Below, piece after piece: positions 40,726 through 50,624 of a DNA stretch of 64,000 nt. A program made the position numbers and the translations under genes. The notes beneath the pieces were generated by a model. The model did not search any database. It worked only from the letters and a program-made list of their open reading frames with translations, and was not told the DNA's origin. Numbering within the stretch: position 1 is the stretch's first letter; each line of letters opens with the position of its first letter. The DNA lies in the NCBI RefSeq assembly GCF_000157895.3, contig NC_022663.1, positions 3,038,001 to 3,102,000 of the forward strand. Direction: 5' to 3'. The stretch is from Mycobacterium kansasii ATCC 12478. Its GTDB lineage: Bacteria; Actinomycetota; Actinomycetes; Mycobacteriales; Mycobacteriaceae.

Positions 40726-43700
40726 GTGCCCCTCGACGGTAATGAGCGATCTCACCGGATCGCCCGCCTAGTAGCCGTCGTCTCGGGAATCGCCGGACTG
40801 CTGTTGTGCGCCCTGGTTCCGCTGCTGCCGGTGAAGCAGACGACGGCGACCATCCTATGGCCGCAGGGCAGCACGCCGGATGGTCACGTCGCCCAGATCA
40901 CCGCCCCATTGGTATCCGGGGCACCGCGGGCACTCGACATCTCGGTCCCGTGCCCGGCGATCGCCACCCTGCCCGCCACCGGCGGCCTGGTGCTGTCGAC
41001 CCTGCCGGCCGGCGGCGTGGACACCGGTAAACATGGGCTATTCGTCCGGGCCGACAAGGACACGGTCGTCGTCGCCTTCCGCGACACGGTGGCCGCGGTG
41101 GCATTGCGCTCGGCGATCGCCGAGGGACGCTGCAGCGTGCTTCATCTGTGGGCCGACGCCGGCGGTGCGCACGCCGACTTCGTCGGCATTCCCGGCGCCG
41201 CAGGAACTCTGCCCGCCGAAAAGAAGCCCCAGGTCGGGGGGATCTTCACCGACCTGAAGGTGCCCGCCCAGACCGGCCTGTCGGCCCGCGTCGACGTCGA
41301 CACCCGATTTATCACCAACCCCACCGCCGTCAAGGCAATCGCGATGACCCTGGGCGCGCTGGCGGTCGCGGCCGCGATCCTGGCTTTGACGGTCCTGGAT
41401 CGCCAGAGCCGGGGCGGTGTGCGGCTCTCCCGACGCCGCCCCGGCTGGGCAATCTGGCTTGCCGACGCCGGGGTGATCGCCACACTGCTGCTCTGGCACA
41501 TCATCGGCGCCACTTCGTCCGACGACGGCTACAACCTGACCATCGCCCGCATCGCGCCCAAGGCCGGCTACGTCGCCAACTACTACCGCTACTTCGGCAC
41601 GACCGAGGCGCCGTTCGACTGGTATCTCGGGGTGCTGGCCCGGCTGGCGTCGGTGAGCACCGCCGGCGTATGGATGCGGCTGCCGGCCACGCTGGCCGGG
41701 ATCGGCTGTTGGCTGCTGATCAGTCACTTCGCGCTGCGGCGGCTGGGACCGGGCAAGGGCGGCCTGGCGTCCAACCGCGCGGCGGTGCTGACCGCGGGCG
41801 CGGTGTTCCTGGCCGCGTGGCTGCCGTTCAACAACGGCCTGCGACCCGAGCCGCTGATCGCACTGGGCGTGCTGGTCACCTGGGTGCTGGTGGAACGCTC
41901 GATCGCGCAACGGCACCTGGCGCCGGGTGCGCTCGCCATCATCGTCGCAATGCTGACCGCCACGCTGGCGCCGCAGGGCCTGATAGCGCTGGCCCCGCTG
42001 CTCACCGGCGCCCGCGCCATCGCCCAAATCATCCGGCGGCGCCGGGCCACCGACGGCCTCCTGGCGCCGCTGGCAGTGCTGGCGGCATCACTGTCGCTGA
42101 TCACCGTGGTGGTGTTCCGCAGTCAGACGCTGGCGACGGTCGCCGAGTCGGCGCGGATCAAGTACAAGGTCGGGCCCACGATCGCGTGGTACCAGGACTT
42201 CCTGCGCTACTACTTCCTCACGGTCGAGTCCAATGCGGACGGGTCGATGTCGCGGCGATTCGCCGTGCTGGTGATGTTGCTGTGCCTGTTCGGAATGCTG
42301 TTCGTGCTGCTGCGGCGCGGCCGGGTGCCGGGGCTGGCCAGCGGCCCGGCCTGGCGGCTGATCGGCACGACGGCCGTCGGCCTGCTGCTGTTGACGTTCA
42401 CCCCGACCAAATGGGCCATCCAGTTCGGCGCGTTCGCCAGCCTGGCGGGCGCCCTGGGGGCGGTCACCGCGTTCACCGTGGCGCGGATCGGGCTGCACAG
42501 CCGGCGAAACCTCACGCTCTACATCACCGCGTTGCTGTTCGTGCTGGCGTGGGCCACCTCGGGCATCAACGGCTGGTTCTATGTCGGCAACTACGGGGTG
42601 CCGTGGTACGACATCCAGCCGGTCATCGCCAGCCACCCGGTGACGTCGATGTTCCTGGCGCTGTCAGTGCTGACCGGCCTGCTGGCCGCCTGGTACCACT
42701 TCCGGATGGACTACGCCGGACACACCGAGGTCAAGGACAACCGGCGCAACCGGATCCTGGCCTCAACCCCGTTGCTGGTGGTTGCGGTGATCATGGTGCT
42801 GGGCGAAGTCGGCTCGCTGGCCAAGGGCGCGGTGTTCCGCTACCCGATGTACACCACCGCCAAGGCCAACCTGGCGGCGCTGGAATCCGGGCTGTCGCCC
42901 AGCAGCTGCGCCATGGCCGACGACGTGCTGGCCGAACCCGATCCCAATGCTGGCATGCTGCAACCCGTTCCGGGTCAGACCTTCGGATCCGACGGACCGC
43001 TCGGCGGCGTCAACCCGGTCGGCTTCAAGCCCGAGGGCGTGGGTGAGGACCTGAAGTCCGACCCGGTGGTCAGCAAACCAGGAGTGGTCAACTCCGACGC
43101 ATCGCCCAACAAACCCAACGCCGCCATCACCGACTCCGCCGGCACCGCCGGTGGCAAGGGTCCGGTCGGGGTCAACGGGTCGCACGCGGCGTTGCCGTTC
43201 GGGCTGGACCCCGCTCGTACCCCGGTGATGGGCAGCTACGGCGAGAACACTCTGGCCGCCACGGCCACCTCGGCCTGGTATCAACTGCCTGCCCGCAGCG
43301 CGGACCGGCCGCTGGTCGTGATCTCGGCCGCCGGGGCCATCTGGTCTTACAAAGAGGACGGCGACTTCGTCTACGGCCAGTCTTTGAAACTGCAGTGGGG
43401 AGTCACCCGGCCCGACGGCGGCATCCAGCCGCTCGGGCAGGTGTTCCCGATCGACCTCGGGCCGCAACCGGCGTGGCGCAACTTGCGGTTCCCGCTGACC
43501 TGGGCCCCGCCGGAGGCCGACGTGGCGCGCATTGTCGCCTATGACCCCAACCTGAGCCCCGAGCAATGGTTCGCCTTCACCCCGCCGCGGGTCCCGGTGC
43601 TGGAAACGCTGCAGCAGCTGATCGGCTCCCGGACACCGGTGTTGATGGATATCGCGACCGCCGCCAACTTCCCCTGCCAGCGGCCGTTCTCCGAACACCT

Positions 43701-43995
43701 TGGCGTGGCCGAACTTCCGCAATACCGGATCATGCCCGACCATAAACAGACGGCGGTGTCGTCGAACCTGTGGCAGTCCAGCTCCACCGGCGGCCCGTTC
43801 CTGTTCACCCAGGCGCTGCTGCGGACCTCGACGATCTCGACGTACCTGCGCGGCGACTGGTATCGCGACTGGGGAACGGTGGAGCAGTACTACCGGCTGG
43901 TGCCGGCCGATCAGGCACCGGATGCCGTCATCCAACAAGGCGTGGTGACCGTGCCCGGCTGGAGCCGGCAAGGACCGATTAGGGCGCTCCCATGA
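40726..43995 (+). CDS. embA: Arabinosyltransferase EmbA
   Basis: A 1089-residue GT53 enzyme that with EmbB forms the terminal arabinan motif of arabinogalactan. The catalytic acidic pair is D266-D267 in TSSDDGYNLTIARIAPKAGYVANYYRYFG. About 13 helices are followed by the C-terminal domain (LPFGLDPARTPVMGSYGE, FPCQRPFSEHLGVAELPQYRI, WYRDWGTVEQYYRL). The GTG at 40726 gives the normal length. It overlaps embB through ATGA. With the GT2 gene between it and embC, it needs its own promoter or read-through from the insert; 40538-40725 is the only free space. Confidence 0.95.
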   Translation: MPLDGNERSHRIARLVAVVSGIAGLLLCALVPLLPVKQTTATILWPQGSTPDGHVAQITAPLVSGAPRALDISVPCPAIATLPATGGLVLSTLPAGGVDTGKHGLFVRADKDTVVVAFRDTVAAVALRSAIAEGRCSVLHLWADAGGAHADFVGIPGAAGTLPAEKKPQVGGIFTDLKVPAQTGLSARVDVDTRFITNPTAVKAIAMTLGALAVAAAILALTVLDRQSRGGVRLSRRRPGWAIWLADAGVIATLLLWHIIGATSSDDGYNLTIARIAPKAGYVANYYRYFGTTEAPFDWYLGVLARLASVSTAGVWMRLPATLAGIGCWLLISHFALRRLGPGKGGLASNRAAVLTAGAVFLAAWLPFNNGLRPEPLIALGVLVTWVLVERSIAQRHLAPGALAIIVAMLTATLAPQGLIALAPLLTGARAIAQIIRRRRATDGLLAPLAVLAASLSLITVVVFRSQTLATVAESARIKYKVGPTIAWYQDFLRYYFLTVESNADGSMSRRFAVLVMLLCLFGMLFVLLRRGRVPGLASGPAWRLIGTTAVGLLLLTFTPTKWAIQFGAFASLAGALGAVTAFTVARIGLHSRRNLTLYITALLFVLAWATSGINGWFYVGNYGVPWYDIQPVIASHPVTSMFLALSVLTGLLAAWYHFRMDYAGHTEVKDNRRNRILASTPLLVVAVIMVLGEVGSLAKGAVFRYPMYTTAKANLAALESGLSPSSCAMADDVLAEPDPNAGMLQPVPGQTFGSDGPLGGVNPVGFKPEGVGEDLKSDPVVSKPGVVNSDASPNKPNAAITDSAGTAGGKGPVGVNGSHAALPFGLDPARTPVMGSYGENTLAATATSAWYQLPARSADRPLVVISAAGAIWSYKEDGDFVYGQSLKLQWGVTRPDGGIQPLGQVFPIDLGPQPAWRNLRFPLTWAPPEADVARIVAYDPNLSPEQWFAFTPPRVPVLETLQQLIGSRTPVLMDIATAANFPCQRPFSEHLGVAELPQYRIMPDHKQTAVSSNLWQSSSTGGPFLFTQALLRTSTISTYLRGDWYRDWGTVEQYYRLVPADQAPDAVIQQGVVTVPGWSRQGPIRALP

Positions 43996-46900
43996 CGGTG
44001 GCCATGAGCATGACCACAGCCAGCCGTGACGTGCGGGTGACCCGCTGGGTGGCGACGATTGCTGGCCTGGTCGGCTTCGTATTGTCGGTCGCGACGCCGT
44101 TGCTGCCCGTCGTGCAGACCACCGCGATGCTCAACTGGCCGCAAAACGGACAACTCAATAGCGTTACGGCGCCGTTGATCACGCTGACGCCGGTCGACCT
44201 GACCGCCACCGTTCCGTGTGAGGTGGTGCGCGGCCTGCCGCCGCAGGGCGGGGTGGTGCTGGGCACCGCACCCAAGCAGGGCAAGGACGCCAACCTGCAG
44301 GCGATGTTCGTCGTCGTCAGCAGTCAGCGGGTCGACGTCACCGATCGCAACGTGGTGATCCTGTCCGTGCCGCGTGACCAGGTGGTCGGCGGCGCAAATG
44401 CGCCCGGATGCTCAAGCATCGAGGTCACCTCGACGCACGCCGGAACGTTCGCCACGTTCGTCGGCCTCAAGGATCCCGCCGGGCAACCATTGCGCGGCGG
44501 CTTCCCCGACCCCAACCTGCGCCCCCAGATTGTCGGGGTGTTCACCGACCTCACCGGACCCGCGCCACCCGGGCTAAAGCTTTCGGCGACCATCGACACG
44601 CGCTTCTCCACCACCCCAACCACGCTGAAACTGCTGGCGATGGTCGGCGCGATCGTGGCCACCGTCGTCGCACTCGTCGCGCTGTGGCGCCTAGACCGGC
44701 TGGATGGCCACCGCATGCGCCGGTGGATTCCGCAGAACTGGCGCACCTTCACCCTGCTCGATGGCGTGGTGATCTTCGCGTTCCTGCTCTGGCACGTCAT
44801 CGGCGCCAACTCCTCCGACGACGGCTACATCCTGGGCATGGCCCGAGTGGCCGACCGCGCCGGCTACATGTCCAACTACTTCCGCTGGTTCGGCAGCCCG
44901 GAGGACCCGTTCGGCTGGTACTACAACCTGCTGGCGCTGATGACCCATGTCAGCGACGCCAGCATCTGGATGCGGCTGCCAGACCTGTTCGCCGGGCTGG
45001 TGTGCTGGCTGCTGCTCTCCCGTGAGGTGCTGCCCCGCCTGGGGCCGGCGGTGACCTCCAGCAAAGCCGCCAACTGGGCAGCGGCCACGGTCCTGCTGAC
45101 CGCGTGGATGCCGTTCAACAACGGCCTGCGCCCCGAAGGCATCATCGCGCTGGGCTCGCTGGTCACCTACGTGCTGATCGAGCGGTCGATGCGCTACAGC
45201 CGGCTCACCCCGGCGGCGCTGGCGATCATCGCCGCCGCGTTCACGCTCGGTGTGCAGCCCACCGGCTTGATCGCGGTGGCCGCGCTGGTGGCCGGCGGCC
45301 GCCCGATCCTGCGGATCTTCGTGAAACGCCACCGCCTGGTGGGCACGTTGCCGTTGCTGTCGCCGATGCTGGCCGCCGGCACCATCATCCTGACCGTCGT
45401 GTTCGCCGATCAGACGCTGTCAACGGTGTTGGAAGCCACCAGGGTTCGCGGCAAAATCGGTCCCAGTCAAGCCTGGTACACCGAGAACCTGCGTTACTAC
45501 TATCTCATCCTGCCCACCGTCGACGGTTCGCTGTCGCGCCGCTTCGGCTTCCTGATCACCGCTCTTTGCCTATTCACTGCGGTATTTATCATGTTGCGGC
45601 GCAAGCGAATTCCCGGCGTGGCGCGGGGGCCGGCGTGGCGGTTGATGGGCGTCATCTTCGCCACCATGTTCTTCTTGATGTTCACCCCGACCAAGTGGGT
45701 GCACCACTTCGGGCTGTTCGCCGCGGTGGGGGCGGCGATGGCGGCGCTGACGACGGTATTGGTATCGCCGTCGGTGCTGCGCTGGTCACGCAACCGGATG
45801 GCGTTCCTGGCGGCGGTGTTGTTCATGCTGGCATTGTGCTGGGCCACCACCAACGGTTGGTGGTACGTCTCCAGCTACGGCGTGCCGTTCAACAGCGCGA
45901 TGCCCAAGATCGCCGGAATCACGGTCAGCACAATCTTTTTCGCGCTGTTCGCCATTGCCGCGGTGTACGCGGCCTGGCTGCATTTCGCACCCCGGGGCAG
46001 CGGTGAAGGCCGCCTGACCCGAGCACTCACCTGGCCTTCTCAAGCGCCGGTCCCGCTGGCAGCCGGCTTCATGGCGGTGGTGTTCGTTGCGTCGATGGTC
46101 GCCGGGATCGTGCGCCAGTACCCCACCTACTCCAACGGCTGGTCCAACCTGCGGGCGTTCGTCGGCGGCTGCGGCCTGGCCGACGACGTGCTCGTCGAAC
46201 CAGACCCCAACTACGGCTTCATGACGGCACTGCCCGGCGATTACGGCCCGCTGGGGCCGCTGGGCGGCACCAACCCGACGGGCTTCACCCCCAACGGCGT
46301 GCCGGAGCACACCGTCGCCGAGGCGATCGTGATGAAACCCAACCAGCCCGGCACCGACTACGACTGGGATGCCCCCACCAAACTCAAGACGGCGGGCATC
46401 AATGGATCGACGGTGCCGCTGCCCTACCAGCTCGATCCGGCGCGGGTTCCGCTGGCCGGCACCTACACCACCGGGGCGCAGCGGCAGAGCAAACTCGCCT
46501 CGGCGTGGTATCTGCTGCCCACGCCGGACGACGGACATCCGCTGGTGGCGGTGACCGCCGCCGGCAAGATCGCCGGGCACAGCGTCCTGCATGGCTACAC
46601 CCCCGGCCAGACGGTGGTGCTGGAATACGCTCGGCCCGGGCCGGGCGCGCTGGTACCCGCCGGACGACTGGTGCCCGACGACCTCTACGGGGAACAACCC
46701 AAAGCCTGGCGAAATCTGCGGTTCGCCCGCGACAAGATGCCCGCCGACGCCGTCGCCGTCCGGGTGGTCGCCGAGGACCTGTCCCTGACCCCGGAGGACT
46801 GGATCGCGGTGACCCCGCCGCGGGTGCCGGACCTGCGGTCGTTGCAGGAATACGTCGGCTCCACCCAACCGGTGCTGCTGGATTGGGCGGTCGGGCTCGC

Positions 46901-47219
46901 GTTCCCGTGTCAGCAGCCGATGCTGCACGTCAACGGCGTCACCGAAATTCCGAAATTCCGCATCACACCGGACTACAACGCCAAGAAGCTGGACACCGAC
47001 ACCTGGGAAGACGGCGTCAACGGCGGGCTGCTTGGCATCACCGACCTGCTGCTGCGCGCCCATGTGATGGCGACTTATCTGTCGCGCGACTGGGCCCGCG
47101 ACTGGGGATCATTGCGCAAATTCGACACCCTGGTCGATGCCCCGCCCGCACAACTCGACCTGGGCACCGCGACCCGCAGCGGATTGTGGTCGCCGGGCAA
47201 GATCCGGATCGGCCCCTGA
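43992..47219 (+). CDS. embB: Arabinosyltransferase EmbB (ethambutol target)
   Basis: A 1075-residue GT53 enzyme partnering EmbA. The acidic pair is D276-D277 in NSSDDGYILGMARVADRAGYM; the final Met is M293 (codon 44868-44870), equivalent to the M. tuberculosis ethambutol-resistance hotspot Met306, and is wild type here. The C-terminal domain contains LPYQLDPARVPLAGTY, FPCQQPMLHVNGVTEIPKFRI and WARDWGSLRKFDTL. The start overlaps the embA stop (ATGA). It is shorter at the N-terminus and in the loop after the second helix than the 1098-residue H37Rv protein, from memory. Confidence 0.95.
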   Translation: MTVAMSMTTASRDVRVTRWVATIAGLVGFVLSVATPLLPVVQTTAMLNWPQNGQLNSVTAPLITLTPVDLTATVPCEVVRGLPPQGGVVLGTAPKQGKDANLQAMFVVVSSQRVDVTDRNVVILSVPRDQVVGGANAPGCSSIEVTSTHAGTFATFVGLKDPAGQPLRGGFPDPNLRPQIVGVFTDLTGPAPPGLKLSATIDTRFSTTPTTLKLLAMVGAIVATVVALVALWRLDRLDGHRMRRWIPQNWRTFTLLDGVVIFAFLLWHVIGANSSDDGYILGMARVADRAGYMSNYFRWFGSPEDPFGWYYNLLALMTHVSDASIWMRLPDLFAGLVCWLLLSREVLPRLGPAVTSSKAANWAAATVLLTAWMPFNNGLRPEGIIALGSLVTYVLIERSMRYSRLTPAALAIIAAAFTLGVQPTGLIAVAALVAGGRPILRIFVKRHRLVGTLPLLSPMLAAGTIILTVVFADQTLSTVLEATRVRGKIGPSQAWYTENLRYYYLILPTVDGSLSRRFGFLITALCLFTAVFIMLRRKRIPGVARGPAWRLMGVIFATMFFLMFTPTKWVHHFGLFAAVGAAMAALTTVLVSPSVLRWSRNRMAFLAAVLFMLALCWATTNGWWYVSSYGVPFNSAMPKIAGITVSTIFFALFAIAAVYAAWLHFAPRGSGEGRLTRALTWPSQAPVPLAAGFMAVVFVASMVAGIVRQYPTYSNGWSNLRAFVGGCGLADDVLVEPDPNYGFMTALPGDYGPLGPLGGTNPTGFTPNGVPEHTVAEAIVMKPNQPGTDYDWDAPTKLKTAGINGSTVPLPYQLDPARVPLAGTYTTGAQRQSKLASAWYLLPTPDDGHPLVAVTAAGKIAGHSVLHGYTPGQTVVLEYARPGPGALVPAGRLVPDDLYGEQPKAWRNLRFARDKMPADAVAVRVVAEDLSLTPEDWIAVTPPRVPDLRSLQEYVGSTQPVLLDWAVGLAFPCQQPMLHVNGVTEIPKFRITPDYNAKKLDTDTWEDGVNGGLLGITDLLLRAHVMATYLSRDWARDWGSLRKFDTLVDAPPAQLDLGTATRSGLWSPGKIRIGP

Positions 47220-47343
47220 GTTGGAGTCTGCGTTCATCGCGGGTTCGAGGCCGCCGGGCCAGGGCTAGGAAAGAGCTAGCCAGTCTACGCATGCGGTGGT
47301 CACAGTGTCGGCGACATACGCGCAGTCTCGTCGCAGCCTTCCC

Positions 47344-48804
47344 TCACCGCGCGATCAGCACACTCCTGCCGACGACGGCCCCGTCGGCAGCCAGCGCCTC
47401 GAGTTGGGAGTAGCTGCCGGAATTCCCAATCTGCGGGATCGATGTGTCGTAGCCGGACCAGGCGACGGTGGTCCGAGGCGTCATGGTGTTGCTTTCCGGG
47501 CCGGACAGTAACCGCCACCGGTTCACCCTGGTGGCGCCGTTCCACACCGCGTGTGCGGTATCGCCGGCGAAGGTCAGTTGCGGGGGTTCGACGGGATCGC
47601 CGGTCCACTCGTCGAGGAACGCCCGATAGGTGCCGCCGGGCAAGCTGGCGTCGAACACCATCTCTCCACCCGCGGTGAACTCGGAGATGTGTTCGGCGGT
47701 GCCCCACCCGGAGAAGGTGTTGCCACCCGGAAGCTGTTGCAGGTTACCCATGGCCCCCACGCTGAGATCGCCCGGATGGCGCTGCGCCCGGACCAGGCTC
47801 GCCCGGCCGGCGGCGACATCCAGGTGGATCCATTTCAGGCTGGTCGGCACGGAACCATCGCCCATGTGCCCCCGGCTGCCCTCGTAGTGGTTGTCGAACA
47901 ACGTGACCGTGGCGGCATCGGGCATCTCCACGTCGTGCTGGTAGGCGAATTCAACGCCGTCGCCGAGGGCGAACGTGGACCGCTTACCACCCAGTCGCCA
48001 GTTGATGGCGCCGGTGCGGTAATCGACATTGAAGACCGTGGAGAGGGCGCGCATGCTGATCACCAGGTTGCCCGCCGGGTCCATCGCTATCGAGTTCATG
48101 TGGTACGCGTCGAACGTTTGACCGGCGGTGCATCTTGCCGGCGAGTCGCTGATCGGGATGTGGCTCAACGCATCCCACTGGAACAGCGTCTGTTTCGTGG
48201 CCACGTCGACCACCGAGGCGGTGCAGTTGTAGACCCTGCCGTCCCTGGGTCCGCCGATGGCCGTCAGGTCGGCCGCGACCTCCGGGTAGGACGTGATCAG
48301 GGCGCGGCCGTCCGGGGTGAGCCGAAATTCGTGCATGTCCGACGACAACTCGCCGCCGGGCGTCAGGGTACTGATCACGTTGTAATGTTCATCGGCGATA
48401 TAGCTGGCGCCGAGCCCGTGGCCCGATTGCTTGCGGCCCTGCCACCACGTGAGCACCGGCTTTCCCCGGTAGCGCTGGACCCGGAGGTTGCCGGCAGTCT
48501 CACCGGCCGGAAGTTCGCGCTGCCACACCACGTGTCCGGCTTTGTCGGCGACGACGAGCACACAGGGGCGCGACACGTTCCCGAGATGCGCCGCCGTGGT
48601 TCCGGAGACAAAGAATACGTAGCCGGGCGCACCGCCGGGCTGGTCGACATTGATCGTGTACCCCAGCGATTGCGGCGAGACGGCCGATGCCGCGGGGTTA
48701 GCGGACTTGTGCCCGCGGGTACCGACGGCGATCAGCCCGCCCGCGAGAATGCCGCCCGTCGCGACACCGAGTTGTCGCCGCGAGATCCGCAATTCGCTTG
48801 TCAT
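47344..48804 (-). CDS. Tat-exported arylsulfotransferase-like protein
   Basis: A 486-residue protein of the bacterial arylsulfotransferase (ASST, beta-propeller) family. The N-terminus is a Tat signal (ISRRQLGVATGGILAGGLIAVG, R9-R10). Propeller-type segments include YVFFVSGTTAAHLGN, LTWWQGRKQSGHGLG, DMHEFRLTPDGRALITSY, FDAYHMNSIAMDPAGNLVISMRALSTVFNVD, INWRLGGKRSTF and YQHDVEMPDAATVTLFDNHYEG. The His pair in DAYHMN and YQHDVE fits the family's active-site histidines. Substrate unknown; action outside the cytoplasm. Convergent with embB, 124 bp apart. Confidence 0.82.
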   Translation of the reverse strand: MTSELRISRRQLGVATGGILAGGLIAVGTRGHKSANPAASAVSPQSLGYTINVDQPGGAPGYVFFVSGTTAAHLGNVSRPCVLVVADKAGHVVWQRELPAGETAGNLRVQRYRGKPVLTWWQGRKQSGHGLGASYIADEHYNVISTLTPGGELSSDMHEFRLTPDGRALITSYPEVAADLTAIGGPRDGRVYNCTASVVDVATKQTLFQWDALSHIPISDSPARCTAGQTFDAYHMNSIAMDPAGNLVISMRALSTVFNVDYRTGAINWRLGGKRSTFALGDGVEFAYQHDVEMPDAATVTLFDNHYEGSRGHMGDGSVPTSLKWIHLDVAAGRASLVRAQRHPGDLSVGAMGNLQQLPGGNTFSGWGTAEHISEFTAGGEMVFDASLPGGTYRAFLDEWTGDPVEPPQLTFAGDTAHAVWNGATRVNRWRLLSGPESNTMTPRTTVAWSGYDTSIPQIGNSGSYSQLEALAADGAVVGRSVLIAR

Positions 48805-49019
48805 CGAACTCGTTTCGACGTGTACATCACCTTGACGTCACACTCCTCCGAGAGCGCTACTTCCGGCGGCCGGTCGCTGTGGTTATACACCAGATGCGAT
48901 GAGCGGGCAGCCTGATTCGTCAGCCCCAGCCGGCAAAGCCTGGCGAGGTTTCGCCCTCGCTGATCCGGTCAATATCAAGTGCGGGTCGGGCAAACCGCGG
49001 GGAAAGAACGGTGGGGGCC

Positions 49020-49544
49020 ATGCGCAGGCTGACACGAAATATGACCTTTACGGCAGCAATCACTTTGGTGACTTGCCCGGCGGCGGCGATCACGGTCGCC
49101 ACAGCGGCGGCCAATCCCGGCTCGAGCAGCGCCACCAGGGTGGCGTTGGGAGCGGCCATGCGGCAATGCGACTACAGCCGCACCTCGGTCGCGCCCAGGT
49201 TGCCGGCGGTTTCTCCGCCTACAGGTACCGGCTCCGCGCTCATCCACCGCGCGGGCTCGCGGGTGGTCGCCGAGGTACACCTGGTCAACCCCGCGGAGCC
49301 GGGGATGCATTACGACGTCGGCCTGATACAGGCGCCTCGCCCATCTACAGCCCCGTGCGGTCCCGGGGCCCCGGGCACCGCTTTCACCGGTCTGGACCTC
49401 GATGCGGGCGGGACTGGGACGGTGACCATTCAGGACACGGTGCGGCAGGGTACGACCGGGGTGTGGGTAATTGTCGAACGTCCCAACAGCAATTCCCAAG
49501 ACCCCGCCGAGTTCTATACCTCCGAGTTCCTGGTGCCCATGTAG
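49020..49544 (+). CDS. Secreted hypothetical protein, 174 aa
   Basis: A 174-residue exported protein with a signal peptide (MRRLTRNMTFTAAITLVTCPAAAITVATAAANP; cleavage near AAA-NP). The mature part holds two cysteines (RQCDYS and APCGPG) and a C-terminal beta-rich stretch (TGTVTIQDTVRQGTTGVWVIVERPNS, FYTSEFLVPM). No family recognised. ATG 49020 is selected for signal-peptide length, with GTGGGGG just upstream. Confidence 0.7.
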   Translation: MRRLTRNMTFTAAITLVTCPAAAITVATAAANPGSSSATRVALGAAMRQCDYSRTSVAPRLPAVSPPTGTGSALIHRAGSRVVAEVHLVNPAEPGMHYDVGLIQAPRPSTAPCGPGAPGTAFTGLDLDAGGTGTVTIQDTVRQGTTGVWVIVERPNSNSQDPAEFYTSEFLVPM

Positions 49545-49653
49545 GCGAGGCAGCCGCTCGCAAACCAGCGGGGACTTCGGTCCCTATCGCGGCAGGCCGT
49601 CGCGTGATGCGATTCAAGGTGATTCGTCAATGGCGTCGGATGGAGGTATGGCC

Positions 49654-50121
49654 ATGAACGTCTCATCTGATTCGCAGACCCGAACCCGGATGTTCTCCCG
49701 GGTGCTCGGTCCTTTCCTGGTGATCGTCGACGTGACGGCGGTGGTGCGTGCCTCCGATATGGCGAACCTGCTGGCACAATTCGAGGCGAATTCGCTCTGG
49801 ACCTGGGTGACCGGGGCTTTCGTCTTGCTGTTCGGCTTGGTGATGGTGGCCAGTCACCAGTGCTGGCGCGGTACCGCGGCGATCATCGTGTCCCTGCTGG
49901 GCTGGCTCGTCACGTTGCGCGGGCTGTTGCTGTTGGCCTTTCCCAAGGCTTTCGTATCGGTCGCCGACGCCATGATCGGCGCGCAGGGCGTGTGGGTGAG
50001 CTTGTGTCTGGTTTTTGCGCTGGTCGGGCTGTATCTGACCTACGTCGGCTGGGCGCCGACCCCCAGCCGGCCGACCCAGCATGCGGCAACGGCAAGGCCG
50101 GATCTGCCGCGCGCCGCGTGA
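49654..50121 (+). CDS. Four-helix membrane protein, 155 aa
   Basis: A 155-residue integral membrane protein with four hydrophobic helices (VLGPFLVIVDVTAVVRA; WTWVTGAFVLLFGLVMVAS; GTAAIIVSLLGWLVTLRGLLLLAF; VWVSLCLVFALVGLYLTYVGW). Function unknown. Three in-frame ATGs (49630, 49648, 49654) exist; only 49654 lies at a proper distance (7 bases) from GGAGG. The 3' end overlaps the following lipoprotein gene by 41 bases. Confidence 0.72.
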   Translation: MNVSSDSQTRTRMFSRVLGPFLVIVDVTAVVRASDMANLLAQFEANSLWTWVTGAFVLLFGLVMVASHQCWRGTAAIIVSLLGWLVTLRGLLLLAFPKAFVSVADAMIGAQGVWVSLCLVFALVGLYLTYVGWAPTPSRPTQHAATARPDLPRAA

Positions 50122-50506
50122 ACGGGCCCGGTATCTCGCGGCAGCGCGCTCGATCGCAGGCCTGGTGGCGACGGCGGTGGTCCTCACCGCGGTCGGATGC
50201 GCTGTGCCCAGTGGGACGCCCACGGGGAGCGCCAACGGAAGCAGCACGACCGCGCCGTCGAGCCCTGACGGCGGATCATCGGCGGTGCAAGAAGACGTCG
50301 TGGTCAGGCTGGACACTACTCAGCCGGACAAGCCGGTAGGTGTGCACTTCGGCCGCCGCGCGGCCATCTATCTGCTGGAACGCGACGATCCCCAGTTTGC
50401 CACCTGGCTGGCGGTGCTACAACGAAGCCTGAACGACGGGACGCCCGTGCGGTTCGCCTACGCAGTGGCGGGTCCGCGACTCACCCTGGTCGAGCCCGCG
50501 CATTAG
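50081..50506 (+). CDS. Putative lipoprotein, 141 aa
   Basis: A 141-residue protein with a basic N-terminus, a hydrophobic helix and a lipobox-like TAVGC (C40), followed by a Ser/Thr/Gly/Pro-rich linker and a small domain (AVQEDVVVRLDTTQPDKPVGVHFGRRAAIYLLERDDPQFATWLAVLQRSL). Function unknown. The only reasonable start, ATG 50081, lies inside the upstream membrane-protein gene (41-base overlap), suggesting coupled translation. Confidence 0.6.
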   Translation: MRQRQGRICRAPRERARYLAAARSIAGLVATAVVLTAVGCAVPSGTPTGSANGSSTTAPSSPDGGSSAVQEDVVVRLDTTQPDKPVGVHFGRRAAIYLLERDDPQFATWLAVLQRSLNDGTPVRFAYAVAGPRLTLVEPAH

Positions 50507-50591
50507 CGCTGCTCTGGATTCCGTTGTGGCGCAGGGTGTTTATCGCCACTGAAGCTGCCGGCCGGGGCGGAGCCGCGTCCCGGAAGTATAG

Positions 50592-50610
50592 ACATATATA
50601 AAACCTATGT
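50592..50610 (+). promoter_or_regulatory. A+T-rich promoter-like patch with ACATA/TATGT inverted repeat, upstream of fadE35
   Basis: The sequence ACATATATAAAACCTATGT holds an inverted repeat (ACATA...TATGT) and TATA-like hexamers 15 to 33 bp before the fadE35 ATG, in a region otherwise rich in G+C. It is a plausible -10 region or operator; there is no clear -35 match. Confidence 0.4.
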
Positions 50611-50624
50611 AATAGGGTCGCGGG

